Below, piece after piece: positions 1 to 11,199 of a stretch of 64,000 nt of DNA; the stretch's first letter is position 1; each line of letters opens with the position of its first letter. Origin of the DNA: Ditylenchus dipsaci (taxonomy: Eukaryota; Nematoda; Chromadorea; Rhabditida; Anguinidae); NCBI GenBank assembly GCA_004194705.1, contig SADC01000933.1:1-64000 (forward strand). The letters are read 5' to 3'. Under the pieces are notes generated by a model. The model did not search any database. It was not told the origin of the DNA and was given only the letters and a program-made list of their open reading frames with translations. Position numbers and translations under genes: made by a program.

Positions 1-649
1 GAAACTATTATCAGCTTTTAAAGGTTTTGCAAAGAAACATAGTTTAAATATTTTTTTCTTACTTATTACCAGCTGGTTATGCAATAAGATAATATTTACA
101 GCAACAGAGTATTTGACTAAAACATTGGTTGGGACTCAAATAAGTATTACTAGATTAGTTTGATTGGTGATGAAATTGAGAAGTGTTAAGTGGACAGCTA
201 GAGGTAACGCAAATGAAAATTGGAAGAAGAGTCCGACTTCATTAAAATAACATTTGTTTAGCAAAAGCAGAACTACTAGGAGCTAATAAATTTAACAGCA
301 CTCACCACTTTTAGCATCAATAACAATCTTTACCATTACTCCAAACAATCAAAGACTTTATTTGAGAGATGAAAGACCGAAAATCGAGTATTTGTAATGA
401 AGGTCGTCTTTATACGAATAAGTAAAAATAAGTCTTCAAACAAAATATTTTACGGCGAACATGCAAAAAAAACATACCTATGCGTAAAACACATTTTTGT
501 AAATCACAGTAAAGCTCTATATTATCATAAAGTTCAGCCCTATGTAAGTTCACCTGAGGCGGGTCCCCAATTAAGCGTATTAGAGATTTGACTGTATGGC
601 AATTTAAAAGTCTAAAATTATTCCAAGTACAATAATTTAAAAAAAATTA
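1..649. other. No gene seen
   Basis: AT-rich sequence. The short open frames here show no recognisable domain, no splice-consistent exon chain and no signal peptide. I see no clear repeat ends. Confidence 0.4.
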
Positions 650-885
650 TTAAAAGGGCCATGCCGGTGCGTTACACGGAGAAAAGGCCGGAAACAATAG
701 TTTTTTTTTCTTTTCGTGCCTTTTCATCTATATTTTTCAAGTTTTCTGGCTAGTTTTTCAAAAGTAGTATAAAATCATTTATATTAGATTTGATGTATAA
801 AGAATTAAAAATGGAATGATTAAAAAGAATTTTATTGTCTCTATAAGAATTTGCGGCCTTAACTTTGTGCCCTTCAAAGGAGCAG
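650..885. repeat. TTAA-flanked MITE, copy A
   Basis: About 236 bp, the diverged member of a three-copy family (others at 10277-10514 and 33912-34149). Starts at TTAA with AAGGGCCATGCCGGTGCG and ends with a degenerate complement (GTGCCCTTC). The interior shares the 'gagaaaa...tttctttt' block and the 'agtagtataaaatcatttat' block with the other copies. The TTAA at the ends suggests a piggyBac-like or other TTAA-targeting mobiliser; no transposase is encoded. Confidence 0.65.
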
Positions 886-1217
886 TGTTTTCCTAAACGC
901 AGCGCATTTCCGAATTTTAAGTTGACAAGATACACTTCATTACTCAGAAAATGTTCAGCAATTTTTTTGTTTGCATCTGAAAATTCTTATATAATATTGA
1001 ACCATCGACTAGTCGAGCCAACGTTGCTTGACATCGCCATATCCGTCAATTTGCCGACTTTCAAGGGGCATATCTATCTGGTCTCAGTTCAAGAGATTTC
1101 TGTGATAAAAAACTATTTCAATTTTTTCAAAAAGTGGTCTCCTGCCTATTAAATTTTAAAAATGCCGCTGCCTTTAAAAACCATTGTATATCAGTAAGAT
1201 AAAAACAAGACTTATCC
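886..1217. other. No gene seen
   Basis: A 95-codon open frame covers part of this stretch but starts inside the preceding MITE and matches nothing I recognise. Confidence 0.35.
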
Positions 1218-1458
1218 TTAATGGTCTCCACAATGGATGTCGGAAGTCGGATGTTGAGGCAGAGGTAGGAAGTCGTGTCGGTAGTGCGATTTTCAAAATT
1301 GCTTTTTATAACAACTATCAGAGAGTTATTTTTTCTGGGAAAGAACCTCGAGAATAGATAAATTACTTTACAGAACGGAAAAATGTCGTAAACTCGCAGA
1401 GCAGCGGGATCTCAAAGACCTCGACATCCGACTTTCCGACATCCATTGTGGGAACCGT
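1218..1458. repeat. Palindromic repeat, about 240 bp
   Basis: The left arm (from about 1218, 'ggtctccacaatggatgtcg') is the near-exact reverse complement of the right arm ending near 1458 ('cgacatccattgtgggaacc'). Arms are about 40 bp; the centre is unremarkable. MITE-like, no coding capacity. Confidence 0.65.
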
Positions 1459-2470
1459 ATAAAAAAGGGTGTTATTAATTTTTGTTGCTCATTCACAAAT
1501 ATATTTTTTGATCGAAAAAAAAAGCGGTCATTTTCTGATAATTGGGCTATATCTGACAAACAGGCACTCTTGGAAGTGACTGCTAAATTAACAATTATGC
1601 TCGTTTATAAGAAAAAAAACCGTAATATAGATTTTTTGACAAAATTTATCTATATACTATGCTGACTATATTGACAATCGACTGATAGCTACACTACTGT
1701 AAGTGCTAAAAGACCATTAGCGTACATGCGAAATGTTTTAGGTCAATTACTCGCATGTGGAATATCGCAGGCAGCTTCAAAAACCAAATAGGCTTGTTTT
1801 AAGAAACCGAGAGAAACTTAAAGTGCCACCGTTAAAAATGGTTTTTCAACTATAGTATTTATTCTAAAAAGATGTTTTCGATCCTTCAAAAATCAAATAT
1901 TTTTTAGATCGGTCTCGATACTTCAAGTGCTCACAAAATTTAAAAATAAAAGGAATTACAGACTAACAATAGAGCACCTCAAATTGATTAATAAAGCTGA
2001 GCTATACTACCTATGACGAGGCATATGCTTTTGATCATCTTTTGTGCTTGATAATTTCCGCTTGAAAATAAATATACTGTAAATAAATAAACTAAGATTG
2101 CAAAGAGAACACACAAATTGCTCCCACTGACCATATTAAATAATAAATTATTTATATTGAGCGCAATATTTTGCAATAATTATAGGAAAAAATCAAGCGT
2201 GAAATCAATGGTTTGTATAACAGTCTGCAAATCGTTAATTGGTTGAAAGACGAAAAAATTTACGGTAGGTCGAGTTTTAAATTATTTTATATTTATTAAT
2301 TATTATTATTATCTAAATTATTGGGAGAGGGGGGTTAAATATATAAATATTAAATATTCGAATTCTGAAAAAGCAGCTTTATTTTAATTCACGGCCACCT
2401 CAGGTATCGGCCTCTACGGAACATTATGACGAGCCGTGGGTTAATCTAGTTGACATAAGCCCAATATGCA
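1459..2470. other. No gene seen
   Basis: AT-rich DNA. No exon chain, tRNA or clear repeat boundary recognised. Confidence 0.35.
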
Positions 2471-2481
2471 AGAAATTAGAG

Positions 2482-2690
2482 ATGATACCGGGACAGGAGC
2501 GGGAACAATTCCCGACCGACCGGAGCATTTTTGACCCTTGTCCGTCCCGAGCGTCCGCCCGGAATTTTTTTTCTGACTGTCCCGTCCCGGTGTCCGTCCC
2601 GAAAAATCCGCTGTCCGTCGTCCCGTCCCGGATTTTTTTTCGTCAATTCTGTCCCGTCCCGTCCCGAAAATTTTCAATGCATCAACTATT
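2482..2690. repeat. GC-rich GTCCC-word repeat, left copy
   Basis: About 200 bp made of iterated GTCCCGTCCCG words with short T-runs. It is repeated in the same orientation at about 3080-3262, on the other side of the hAT relic. Its composition contrasts sharply with the surrounding AT-rich DNA. Clustered short motifs like this resemble the subterminal transposase-binding repeats of hAT elements, but direct rather than inverted orientation is unexpected. Confidence 0.7.
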
Positions 2691-2825
2691 GTTTTGAGGA
2701 TGCAATTACATGTGGAAAATCGAATTTAAGTAGGAGCGAAAAGCAGAAGTTGCTCTTTTCAGAACCGCTGAGATTGTATTTGTTGTTACTTCTGCTTAAC
2801 ATAGATGCTTCAGGAGAACGCGATG

Positions 2826-2997
2826 GCATTTCCAATGCTGCGAAGCTTTGCGCAGAATATCTTGTCGGCCCCCGCAACTAGTGTCTCCAGTGATCGTCTT
2901 TTCCTCGTGCGAGATGTCTACAATATCGGCGGACGAACTTGGACCCGGAGAAGCGGCGAGATGTGAGTTCCTCAATCGCAATTTGTTCATTAGGTAG
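2826..2997 (+). pseudogene. hAT transposase C-terminal dimerisation domain, relic
   Basis: Reading from 2826, the translation gives AFPMLRSFAQNILSAPATS followed by VSSDRLF and VYNIGGRTWTR. This is the hallmark C-terminal block of hAT-family (Ac/hobo/Tam3) DDE transposases: the FP.L...A...L..PATS...ERLFS...G pattern that mediates dimerisation. A one-base shift near 2950 then continues the family ending (EAARCEFLNRNLFIR, stop at 2995-2997). No catalytic region is present upstream, so this is a truncated, frameshifted remnant. It is bracketed by two direct copies of the GTCCC-word repeat, probably the remains of the element's ends. Confidence 0.75.
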
Positions 2998-3079
2998 AAG
3001 TAGATCAAGTTGAAGTTGTTGGTTTTGTTTTGATGATGGTTGTTTGAATAAATGATTTACGGATCATAAATTGCGATAT

Positions 3080-3262
3080 ACTAGTCCCGAACGGAAAATT
3101 TTCAGTCCCGTCCCGTAGATTTCTATGTCCCGTGAGAGTCCCGCCCGAATTTTTTTCTGACTGTCCCGTCCCGCTGTCCCGTCCCGAAAAATCCGCTGTC
3201 CCGACGTCCCGTCCCGGAATTTTTTTTTGTCAATTGTGTCCCGTCCCGTCCCGAAAATGTCT
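3080..3262. repeat. GC-rich GTCCC-word repeat, right copy
   Basis: Direct copy of 2482-2690, sharing the order of blocks ('ctgactgtcccgtcccg', 'gaaaaatccgctgtcc', 'tcccgtcccggaatttt', 'gtcccgtcccgtcccgaaaa'). Together the two copies flank the hAT C-terminal relic. Confidence 0.7.
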
Positions 3263-3889
3263 TTTTCATCATCTCTACAAGAATCTCCCCATACAGCTTG
3301 GATACTCAAAAATTTGTAGAACAGCGGCAACTCAAAAGTAGGCTAAAAACCATGATACTATCATGCTTTTTCGGTAACTTCGTGAGGCCTGGTGTCCCAA
3401 AATTTCCAATGACATCGAGATATTGGCAAGCACTTTTTCTATTACTTCGGGTTCTCTACAAGAACTGCAAAAAAATATCTCCACGAACTCTTTGATAAGA
3501 CACTACTTGAGGCTCCTGATAAGTTCTAAGGCAACAAAGTTTGTTATGAGATAGTCCAGTATTACAGAAAACGGGGCTTAAATTTTGTCTTTAAAATATT
3601 TTTCAACTAATTACTCTAATTTATATTCTAAAAACTACTTCAAATGTTCAAAAAAAAATTTAAAACTCTTTAGATGTTATTTCGTAGTCTTACTACAAAC
3701 TTATAAAACTTATTTTTATAAACCATAGAAAAACAGAGTAAACTTACAAAATCTAGCAATAATGTCTACTATTAAATTTTTGCACAGATTATTGTCGTGT
3801 GAAACAGACTAGAAGTGTCAGACGAAGTTATATAAAGTGGAAAACATTCGATTCAGGCTTTCACAAATAGTTCAAAATAGATGTGATAA

Positions 3890-4262
3890 CTGTGTATTCA
3901 GATTCTTTTTCACTGGCTTTCTCCTTTGTTTTTATTGCTTTTTCTCAGCCATTTTTTGTTTTTAAAGACTTCATAGGCTGATTGTTGATCTCTTCAAAGG
4001 TAGCTGGTTGCTGAATCGGACTGTGGTGTGTTAACTGTGGCTATTGTCTTGTTAGATGGCTTTTTGCCGTTACTATTGCTCACTTCTAGCTACAATTTCA
4101 GCTTACTTGGCACAAGTAAGAGTAGAAATTACCCTTAGTCCTGTTGTCTTTATATCGACATCAAATATCTTGGAATTGGCGCCAGGGCCAGAAATAGCAC
4201 CAATTTAATTCAAACGGTCTACCAAAGTAGTTGCTGCACCTGAACTTTTTTTAGACAGCATC
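3890..4262 (-). pseudogene. Unrecognised coding-like fragment
   Basis: On the minus strand a chain of short frames has protein-like composition: SGAATTLVDRLN, then IGAISGPGANSKIFDVDIK and TTGLRVISTLTCAK, then SNSNGKKPSNKTIATVN and TPQSDSA, then FEEINNQPMKSLKTKNG. Frame changes or stops separate these pieces. A plausible acceptor (ttcag) precedes the first block. I do not recognise the family. It may be the 3' end of a gene, an indel-damaged exon, or a decayed gene; it could belong to the membrane-protein gene at 6.4-9.4 kb, but I cannot link them. Confidence 0.3.
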
Positions 4263-4728
4263 AAGTTGCCTAGAATGTAAAAAAGACATTAGAGACCGAC
4301 TAAGTTTTGATTGAAAGCATTTAACACAGGGCTGCCACCCTCAAAAATTAAAAAATATTAGCGCCAAAGTAGTAGTGCATACATTCGAGCGAGTACTACT
4401 TATATTTTTCTAAAATCTCCAGGTGGTTAGGAGCAGTCGAAAATCCAGCTAGTTTCAGACGCATCTTTACGCGTTTCAATTCTTGCATTTTCCAAATTTA
4501 TTTTTCAACCATCGGTGTTCAACGTTAAATTCCGCCACATGACGCATAGATCGATACGTACCACCTTTTACCAAGAGTTTATTGACCGAGTATATTCAGT
4601 AAAATAAAATACAAGACTTATCTGAATCAACATTTGGCCCAGCGGAGCATGAACAGAATGCTGAGAAGACTGAAAATTTAAAGTTGAAGAAATTTTGGCT
4701 TAATTTATTATTATTTTTAAATGACCAC

Positions 4729-5425
4729 ACTTGTTGATGACAATGGGAATTTGGCGAAATCCAAATGCGCGCGGGACACTTTTTTGCTCCTAATTTTTTT
4801 TAAAATCACACATTATGTATAAGATGTGAATTATCTAAAATAACTAAGCAGACACGGGAATCGAACTTCAGATCGACAATCACCACTCAGCGCTAGTTCA
4901 CCGGCCGCTTGGGCCACTTATGGATTGTTCACGTTGTTAGAGTTAGAGTTCGAATAAGAGGTGTTCATGTACTCAAAAACCCAACTCTAACTGGCTGAAT
5001 TGACGCACATAGAGTTAGAGGTCCAGCTTGAAAATGTTCATGTATATAGCTTTGATAGCTCAGAAATCTCACCCAGAGCTTATCAAAATCTACTAAAAGT
5101 TAGTTTTTGAGGGAATAACCAAGGGAATCCAAGTTATATGCATCAACACCTTCAAATTTTGACCTCGAACTCTAACTCTAACTCGAGGTTACATGAACCA
5201 CAGAGTAAGAGTTAGAGTTAGGATCAGAGGTGTTCACGTAACTAAAATCCCGAACTCTAAGTCTAACTCTACAACGTGAACAAGCCATTATGGGCCACAT
5301 TTACTATCCGCTTTTTATTTTTTATATACCAACAATACACCAATTCAAAACGTTTTTTGGAGTATAAAAAAAGTGTCCCGCGCGTATTTAAATTTGCTCG
5401 ATTTCATTGTCATCAACAAGTTTGG
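4729..5425. mobile_element. Non-autonomous TIR element with tRNA-like segment
   Basis: The first about 62 bp (from 'cttgttgatgacaatg' through 'gcgcgggacac') is inverted at 5359-5425 ('gtgtcccgcgcg' to 'cattgtcatcaacaag'). Nested inside are a tRNA-like segment (minus, about 4848-4921) and a second inverted repeat (about 4921-5291) whose arms are built from the word GAGTTA/TAACTC. No transposase. Confidence 0.7.
4848..4921 (-). repeat. tRNA-derived (SINE-like) segment
   Basis: On the minus strand TGGCCCAAGCGGCCGG resembles a pol III A box, and AGTTCGATTCC about 35 nt downstream matches the B box. The acceptor end (GTGTCTGCT) does not pair properly with the 5' end, so this is a tRNA-like relic, not a functional tRNA. 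It sits inside the TIR element at 4729-5425. Confidence 0.55.
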
Positions 5426-5928
5426 TTCTTTAAAACTGAATGAGACTGAAAAAAAACAAGAGATAGAAGAATATCTAAGTAAAAGAGCGTCCCTCACGGC
5501 TTTTCAAAACTCGGCAAAATGCTTATTAGACAGGAGGGATTTAATAGAGAAAATAGAAATCCAAGCTTTTTACCATGTTTGCAAACCAGCTGGACGTAGC
5601 TAGCGATATTTGAATCTGTCATGTAATATTGCACTAGTATTGGGACCCAAAGCAGCCTACAAACCAGCCAATATTTATAATATATTTAAATTTTTACTCC
5701 TTTTTTTTGCTATTTATATTTACATACCTGAGTATTAGCTTTAGGCATAAAGACAAAGAAAGAAAGCATTGTTCTTTTGACTTTAAGGTTGTGTGCACAT
5801 ATCGAGATTAAAAACACTATGACCACTCTAGCTGTAAGTCCTATCACTAGTAATAGTCAGCGATTGACCAAAAAGATCCCATGTAAACTAAATTTAGACA
5901 GAAAGTCAGAGATTTCGAGATTTTTAAC

Positions 5929-6835
5929 ACGGGAAAGGCCGTTTCCTTACAAATATGGTGTCTTGCTCAGAGTTTAGTGCTGATCATTTCTACACCGATC
6001 GGTCGTCCGAAAAAAGCTCTTTTTTTGCGAAATTCGAATTCGTGTTCAGTGCGGGTTGATTGCTCATAAAACGACTCTTTGATTTCAAAACCCACTGTCA
6101 AATTTAAAATTCTGCTCAAGGCAATAAATATTTGATTTGAAAAAAAATTTAAAATTGATTTCTAATTTTTATTGTCTTGAGCGGAATTCGAAATTTGACA
6201 GTGAGTTTCAAAATCAAAGCTTACTTTTTATAAGCAAATCACCCAAGCTGAAACACGACTTTGAGGTCAGAATTACAGGTTTGCCTAGCAAAAAGCTTTG
6301 GCGTCAAATCATATTTTTTCAAAAAATGAGTACATACTTGTGAAATTAATTTTTTATCTGTTTTTCTATATGTTCATGTTGTATTGGTAAAATAATATTC
6401 CAGAGAATTTGGTCTTTCTTACAAGCATAAGCACTACTAAAGTAAACCACAGCACAAGGTATTCTCCAGCCAAATATCTAAAAAATCTCAGATCAGGAAT
6501 AACATATCTCTTGGTATTTTTCGCTTTTTTATTTGACTTTTCGACATATTGACAGGTATATTTGTATTCACTCGAAAGCGCATTCATTTCTCTAATAGGA
6601 TTTTTCGCGATGTTTAGATTTTTTACTGAAGTGAAAACTATTGAAAAGTAGAAGATATGGTTAGAAAGCCATATCAAGTTTTAACTAAGGTACAAGAAAC
6701 CTAAAATAAAAAATTTTCACCAAAAGGGAACTTTTTTTCGAAGGCTGATCGGTGCAGAAATGATCAGCATTAAACTCTGAGCACAATATAGTTGTAACAA
6801 ACGGCCTTTCCTGTGTTAAAATAGAAACTTACGAT
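5929..6835. repeat. Long inverted repeat with inner foldback
   Basis: Arms at about 5929-6045 and 6719-6835 are reverse complements over roughly 100 bp ('ggaaaggccgtttcctta', 'gctgatcatttctacaccga'). An inner inverted repeat (about 6045-6250) carries 'tcgtgttcag' and 'ctgtcaaattt' blocks shared with 24.5-24.9 kb and 31.5-31.8 kb. The possible exon at 6366-6690 lies between the arms. Confidence 0.65.
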
Positions 6836-9433
6836 TGAAAAGTCCATGAGCGCAAGCCAATCACACAAACAGGAAAGGCATAAAAAATAAGTCCCACATA
6901 ATTTTAAATCCTCTTTCTTCTGGCCTAGTCTGTAACCTTTACATTACAATGGGGAAAGTCTTTAAGAGTCACTTATGCGACAAGAACCCCAGTATTTTAA
7001 TAGCAGAGATAGGTATTTTTAAGAACAAAAATTTTAAAATTTTAATTTTTGTTATGAAAACCTGGCTTTTTTTTGATATGGGGAAGGTTGCTCTGGCTGT
7101 CTAATCACTTTTCCTAGTTTACGTGTCCTAACTTACTCCCTAGGCACAGGCTAACACAAACAAAGGAATGATTAACTGAAACTACCCTTCCTCTCTCTAT
7201 TGTTTAATATAGTTGGGTCAAATTAAGTCAGTAGATGCGAATTCGCTCATACAGGATTTGTAAGATACTTATTTACCATTTTGTGGTTATCAATTTTCCA
7301 TCATCATGGAAGCTACAATACAACTAATAGTACAGCAACTGGCCCTGCAATCTCACACTTAATAGCTCTTGTGCCAAAGTGGAATGCCAGAGATAGTTGG
7401 GGAGAAAGTAAAGTTGCTCGAGTAAAGTGTGCTAAATGAGAGTCGTAGCGAGGCAAGGAGCGCAGTAATAAACCTGTGGAAAAAATATTTTTACCAAAAA
7501 ATTTAAAAGGTTCAGTTTTACCAGTTAAAATTCCAAATAAACTGCCCACAAAATTTCAAACAGGGAATCTGGTCAAAGTGTAAGATAAATCATCTGAAAA
7601 TTAAAGTTACAGCAATGTTGCAAGCCACATCCTTCCAAAATCTACCCATATTGGTGATGTAGCTGAACCAACAATACTAAAAGCAGTCAACAGTAAATGT
7701 TGTCTATGGTAGAGCTGGCCAAAACAACTAAAATATTTAACTTATTGGTTTATTTTTATTTCATCCAAACCATACCGGTTGGAATTCCTTTTTCCACACC
7801 TATGCCCTCATTTGCAGCTGAATTAAAATTGGCACTGTAATTGCGCGGTGCAGTTGAGGCTAGCACATAACTGCAATTATTGATACTTGTAAAAAGGAGA
7901 AATTTTGATTCGATAATTAAAATTGTCAAAAATAAAAACTATTTTTTATACCGTATTTCCTCTATTAACTCCCATGGGAGTTAATTAGAGGAAATACTAG
8001 GTTGGGTAATTAGCCGGGTAAAATCTTTTTGGGTAAAATCTCGGGTATTTACCCGGTATTTACCGAAAGGCGGGTAAAATCTTTTTATTTCATAACCAAC
8101 TTTTATTCGAGAAATCATAATAAATCAATCAAATTCATGCATAAACAATTCAAAATCATCGTTAACAGTGTTAGTTTCCTCGATTTCTTAATTTCGCTAA
8201 TTGCTAAATCGCTAATCGCCAATTTCGCAAATTTCGGAAGAAACGCTAAAAACGAAAAAAGTGCAGTGAACGCATAAAAAGTGTTATGCTAAGACTAAAA
8301 CACTTTCTGGCTTCTTGAATTCGCTTTGAGACAAATCAAATTAAAAAAAAATTTTGTGAAAATATAGTATTGTCGCAAAATCCTTAGTAAAGATTTTACC
8401 CGATTTCTATACTACGGTTAAAATCTCTGGATTGACCGGTAAATACCGGGTATCCCGGGTAAATACCTGGGTATTTACCCATTGTCTAACCTAGGAAATA
8501 CGCATATATGCAATTAGAAAGGGGTCTTTTCAAAAAATGAACTTTTTTGTAACATTTAAAGTTAATAAAATTCTGGATAAAAGGAAATTATAAAATATAT
8601 ATTTCTTTTATACCAAAAAATAAAATAAATCATACCCGAAATAAAAATCATACCCGAAATTAAAGTAAATCATACCCGAACAAAATAGCGGCATAAACAG
8701 GCAAGCCATACACAAAATGTGAAACCAATACAATGGCACTACTTCAATAGTAGTTGAGATTATGGCAAGGTTACCGCAAATAAACTGAAAAATCGAAAGT
8801 TTAATCCATCAATTCGATTATAATAATTTTACAGTTTAAATGTTAACTATTAGCTTAATTGAATGAAACTGCTTACTAGAGAGTTGCGCAAAGCGTCTGG
8901 ATCAAGGCTTAGCCCACATCTTAACTAATATCAATAATACACTAAAATAAATTTTTGTCTAACCGTATAGAATTACTACAAAAGCGGTCTGTTGAATTAA
9001 CTTTATTCCAGTTGTGTGAATAAGCAAAATTCCTTGAAAAAACGGAATATTCGCAATTAATATTCCAATCAGTAACATTCCCTGTACAAAAAATTACTTA
9101 TTGTATCTATCTGAATTTTTTTTATAAAATTTACCCATTAAGGAGGTAGGAAAAATAGCTCATAAAACGGCAGCAATCAATTCTAAAAGCACAAAGCATA
9201 CAGAGAAAATACAGTAGAGATCAGAAGATCCAATGGATCCATCCTTGCCATTGAATATTGCTCTTCGCCCAGGACCATGAACGAGGAATTGTCAAAGGCT
9301 TGAAGTAGGATCCATTTGGTTGTTGAATGTTGTCAAGTCTGAGCGGGTGGAACAAATTCCTATCAAGAATACCAATGAGGGCAAGATAGGTAGTGAAAAG
9401 AACAGCAAAAACTGTGAGGATGAAGTTGGTCTA
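6366..9433 (-). CDS. Unrecognised multi-pass membrane protein, scattered exons
   Basis: Several minus-strand segments bounded by plausible splice sites translate to hydrophobic, protein-like sequence. In gene order: about 9433-9205 (TNFILTVFAVLFTTYLALIG, then NLFHPLRLDNIQQPNGSYF and IPRSWSWAKSNIQWQGW); 9078-8980 (GMLLIGILIANIPFFQGILL, after a ttgtacag acceptor); about 8785-8685 (GNLAIISTTIEVVPLYWF, after ttttcag); about 7872-7775 (YVLASTAPRNYSANFNSAAN, ending in a gtatgg donor); about 7738-7620 (LLLTAFSIVGSATSPIWV); about 6930-6835 (RPEERGFKIMWDLFF, gtaagt donor); and about 6690-6366, with two hydrophobic stretches. At least six candidate membrane segments and N-glycosylation sites suggest a transporter- or receptor-like protein. 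The exon order is a guess, the ends are not located, and I cannot name the family. Confidence 0.4.
7952..8510. repeat. Foldback built from GGGTATTTACCC words inside a GTATTTCC palindrome
   Basis: Begins at 'accgtatttcctctattaa', the end signature of a repeat family seen at 9.5, 17.3, 20.0, 22.7, 29.3, 39.8 and 43.3 kb. Inside, 'aggttgggtaattagccgggtaa' near 7999 and its approximate complement near 8480-8500 enclose arms rich in the palindromic word GGTAAATACC/GGGTATTTACCC. The A-rich centre (8090-8390) contains only a spurious 82-codon frame. Confidence 0.55.
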
Positions 9434-9539
9434 AAGCTTGTATGGTAAAATAACAGATTTTTATTATTTATATTCTTTGTTATTATATTTTTAGTAACAA
9501 AACTACAACAATATAGTCCACTCTTATAACATACCTGTA

Positions 9540-9712
9540 TTTTTCTAATAAGGCCAGTCTCTATAGAAGGCCAGTCTCTAATAGAAGCCACCCCTGGGGG
9601 CCAAAACTAGGGGTAAACCATGTTTTTATTGCATTTTAGCACAAAGCCAACAAAATTGGAGGTTGAAAATAGAGGCCATGGCCTTCTATTAGAATAAATA
9701 CGGTACACCCCA
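9540..9712. repeat. ACCGTATT-family palindromic repeat
   Basis: Starts 'taaggccagtctctatagaagg' and ends 'ggccttctattagaataaatacggta'. Same family as 17280-17550: ends related to taccgtatttcctctaatta, and an interior naming 'aaaattttggttgagc'-type blocks in the better copies. Non-coding. Confidence 0.6.
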
Positions 9713-10009
9713 AACACTGAGCCTAGGCGTATAATTATTGAGCGTCGACTGTATTTTAAACTATTATTTTAAATACTCAGAATATTTACTCCTGGTCTTA
9801 TTCTTTACCCTGAATACATTTTTAGTGCATGCTTGTGTGAACTCCCAAATATTTTAATTTCCCAGTGTTTTTTCGGTTTTGATAATTTGAAATAATATAA
9901 TGGGCCTAATTGTGGTTTATACACTCCACTCAACTAGGATATTGTGTCGGACCCTAGGAAAACCAAATGAGCGAAAAGACATTGTATTGAGAGCAGACTG
10001 TATAGCTAC

Positions 10010-10270
10010 AACCCCCCCCCCCCAATGTCCAGCATAGTGACAACTTTCTTTTCCAAATTCGGACGGCGTAACGTCCGAATCCCGAAATTTTTCAACCCGC
10101 CGTCTGGTTTTTGAGAAATATGACCGGCCGTCTACGCCGTACGTCCGCCCACCGTTTTAGCATAGTTAAGAAAAAAAATTAAATTTTTTTGTTTGTATTT
10201 TATTTTTAGCAGGCAAATTTTGCACTTTTTACAAAATAACACTTATTTAGTTGAACGAAAATTTTAATAT
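10010..10270. repeat. Poly-C tract and GC-rich CGTCC-word patch
   Basis: A C-run at about 10010-10023 is followed at about 10058-10160 by a GC-rich patch of CCGTC/GACGG words. This is related in texture, not by clear alignment, to 10600-10790 and to the repeats beside the hAT relic. Confidence 0.4.
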
Positions 10271-10276
10271 CAATTT

Positions 10277-10514
10277 TTAAAGGGGCATGCCCGTGCCCGA
10301 CACGGAGAAAAGGCGGGGACCAGTATTTTTTTCTTTCTCGATCAAGTTTTACATGCATATGCATTCAGATTTTTTAAGTTTCTGCCTAGTTTTTAAAAGT
10401 AGTATAGGGTCATTAATTACGAGATTTGACGCAAACGAGTGAAAAATAGAACGATTCAAAAAACATTGCTGGTCCCCGCCTTAACTTTTTGAAACGCACG
10501 GGCATGCCCTTTAA
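10277..10514. repeat. TTAA-flanked MITE, copy B
   Basis: The best-preserved copy: 238 bp from TTAA at 10277-10280 to TTAA at 10511-10514. Terminal inverted repeats begin AGGGGCATGCCCGTGC and end GCACGGGCATGCCCT, about 18 bp nearly perfect. Non-coding; presumably mobilised in trans by a TTAA-specific transposase. Confidence 0.8.
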
Positions 10515-10599
10515 TAATAATTATAATAGTTTATATTATAATAATTAGTTAGGCTACACAAAACTTGTGTTGAAACTGAGTAAAGAGAGAATTTTCAAT

Positions 10600-10795
10600 T
10601 TTGACAGTACGGTCCCGTCCGACAGGATGTCAATTTGTCGAGAATTCGCCGGCTGTCCAAACCCAATTCGTGATATTAAAAAATTTGAGGGGGCCGTCCG
10701 CCTTTCTGTCGTCATCCTACTTCGTACAGACGGGACGGCACAGGACGGCCCGACCGAACGGGCGGTCACTGTGCCGCTCCAGTCAACTATGATCT
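10600..10795. repeat. GC-rich patch
   Basis: A GC-rich segment with CCGTCC/GGACGG words in both orientations. Overlapping open frames on both strands are typical of GC-rich repeat DNA and have no recognisable domain. Confidence 0.4.
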
Positions 10796-10944
10796 AGCTC
10801 CCATGTCCCATGTCAGTTGATTTCCCCAAATCTTGATAATAGATGGTTTATTTGAGTATTTAGCCGTAATTATTAACTAAAAGTTTTTTTATACTCTAAC
10901 GCATGCGACAAAACTGAATATACTTATACCTCAACAAAACTCGA

Positions 10945-11192
10945 CCCGAATATAACGACACGGCTATAACGTGACCCTGGGCCAGTCTCAACGATGAAAT
11001 TATGTATTTGTTTGAAATAAATGTTATTGTTTAGCTCGAGTTTAATATGTGGAAATTGTAGGAAGAAGTTCGATTGGGGGAAACCTAGAAATCAAGCTTA
11101 TTTTTTTCACTTCTTAATATTACGCGATCACTGCTATAACATGACCTAGGGCGGTGCCCAGGGTAGCGCTATAGCGGGACTTCACTGTATGT
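10945..11192. repeat. Degenerate pogo-type MITE
   Basis: 'aactcgacccgaatataacgac' near 10945 and 'gctatagcgggacttcactgta' near 11170-11189 resemble the CAGT..(A/G)CTCGATATAACG ends of the TA-flanked pogo-type MITEs at 45667 and 60951, but both ends are eroded. Confidence 0.4.
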
Positions 11193-11199
11193 ATGAAAA

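Noticed and set aside
2441..2677. GC-rich open frames on both strands
   Set aside because: Caused by the stop-poor GTCCCG-word repeat; no protein similarity.
4848..4921. Functional tRNA gene
   Set aside because: A- and B-box-like words are present but the acceptor and anticodon stems do not pair, and it lies inside a TIR element.
4921..5291. Interstitial telomeric repeat (CTCTAA/TTAGAG words)
   Set aside because: Units are irregular, form inverted arms and are not a known telomere repeat in tandem.
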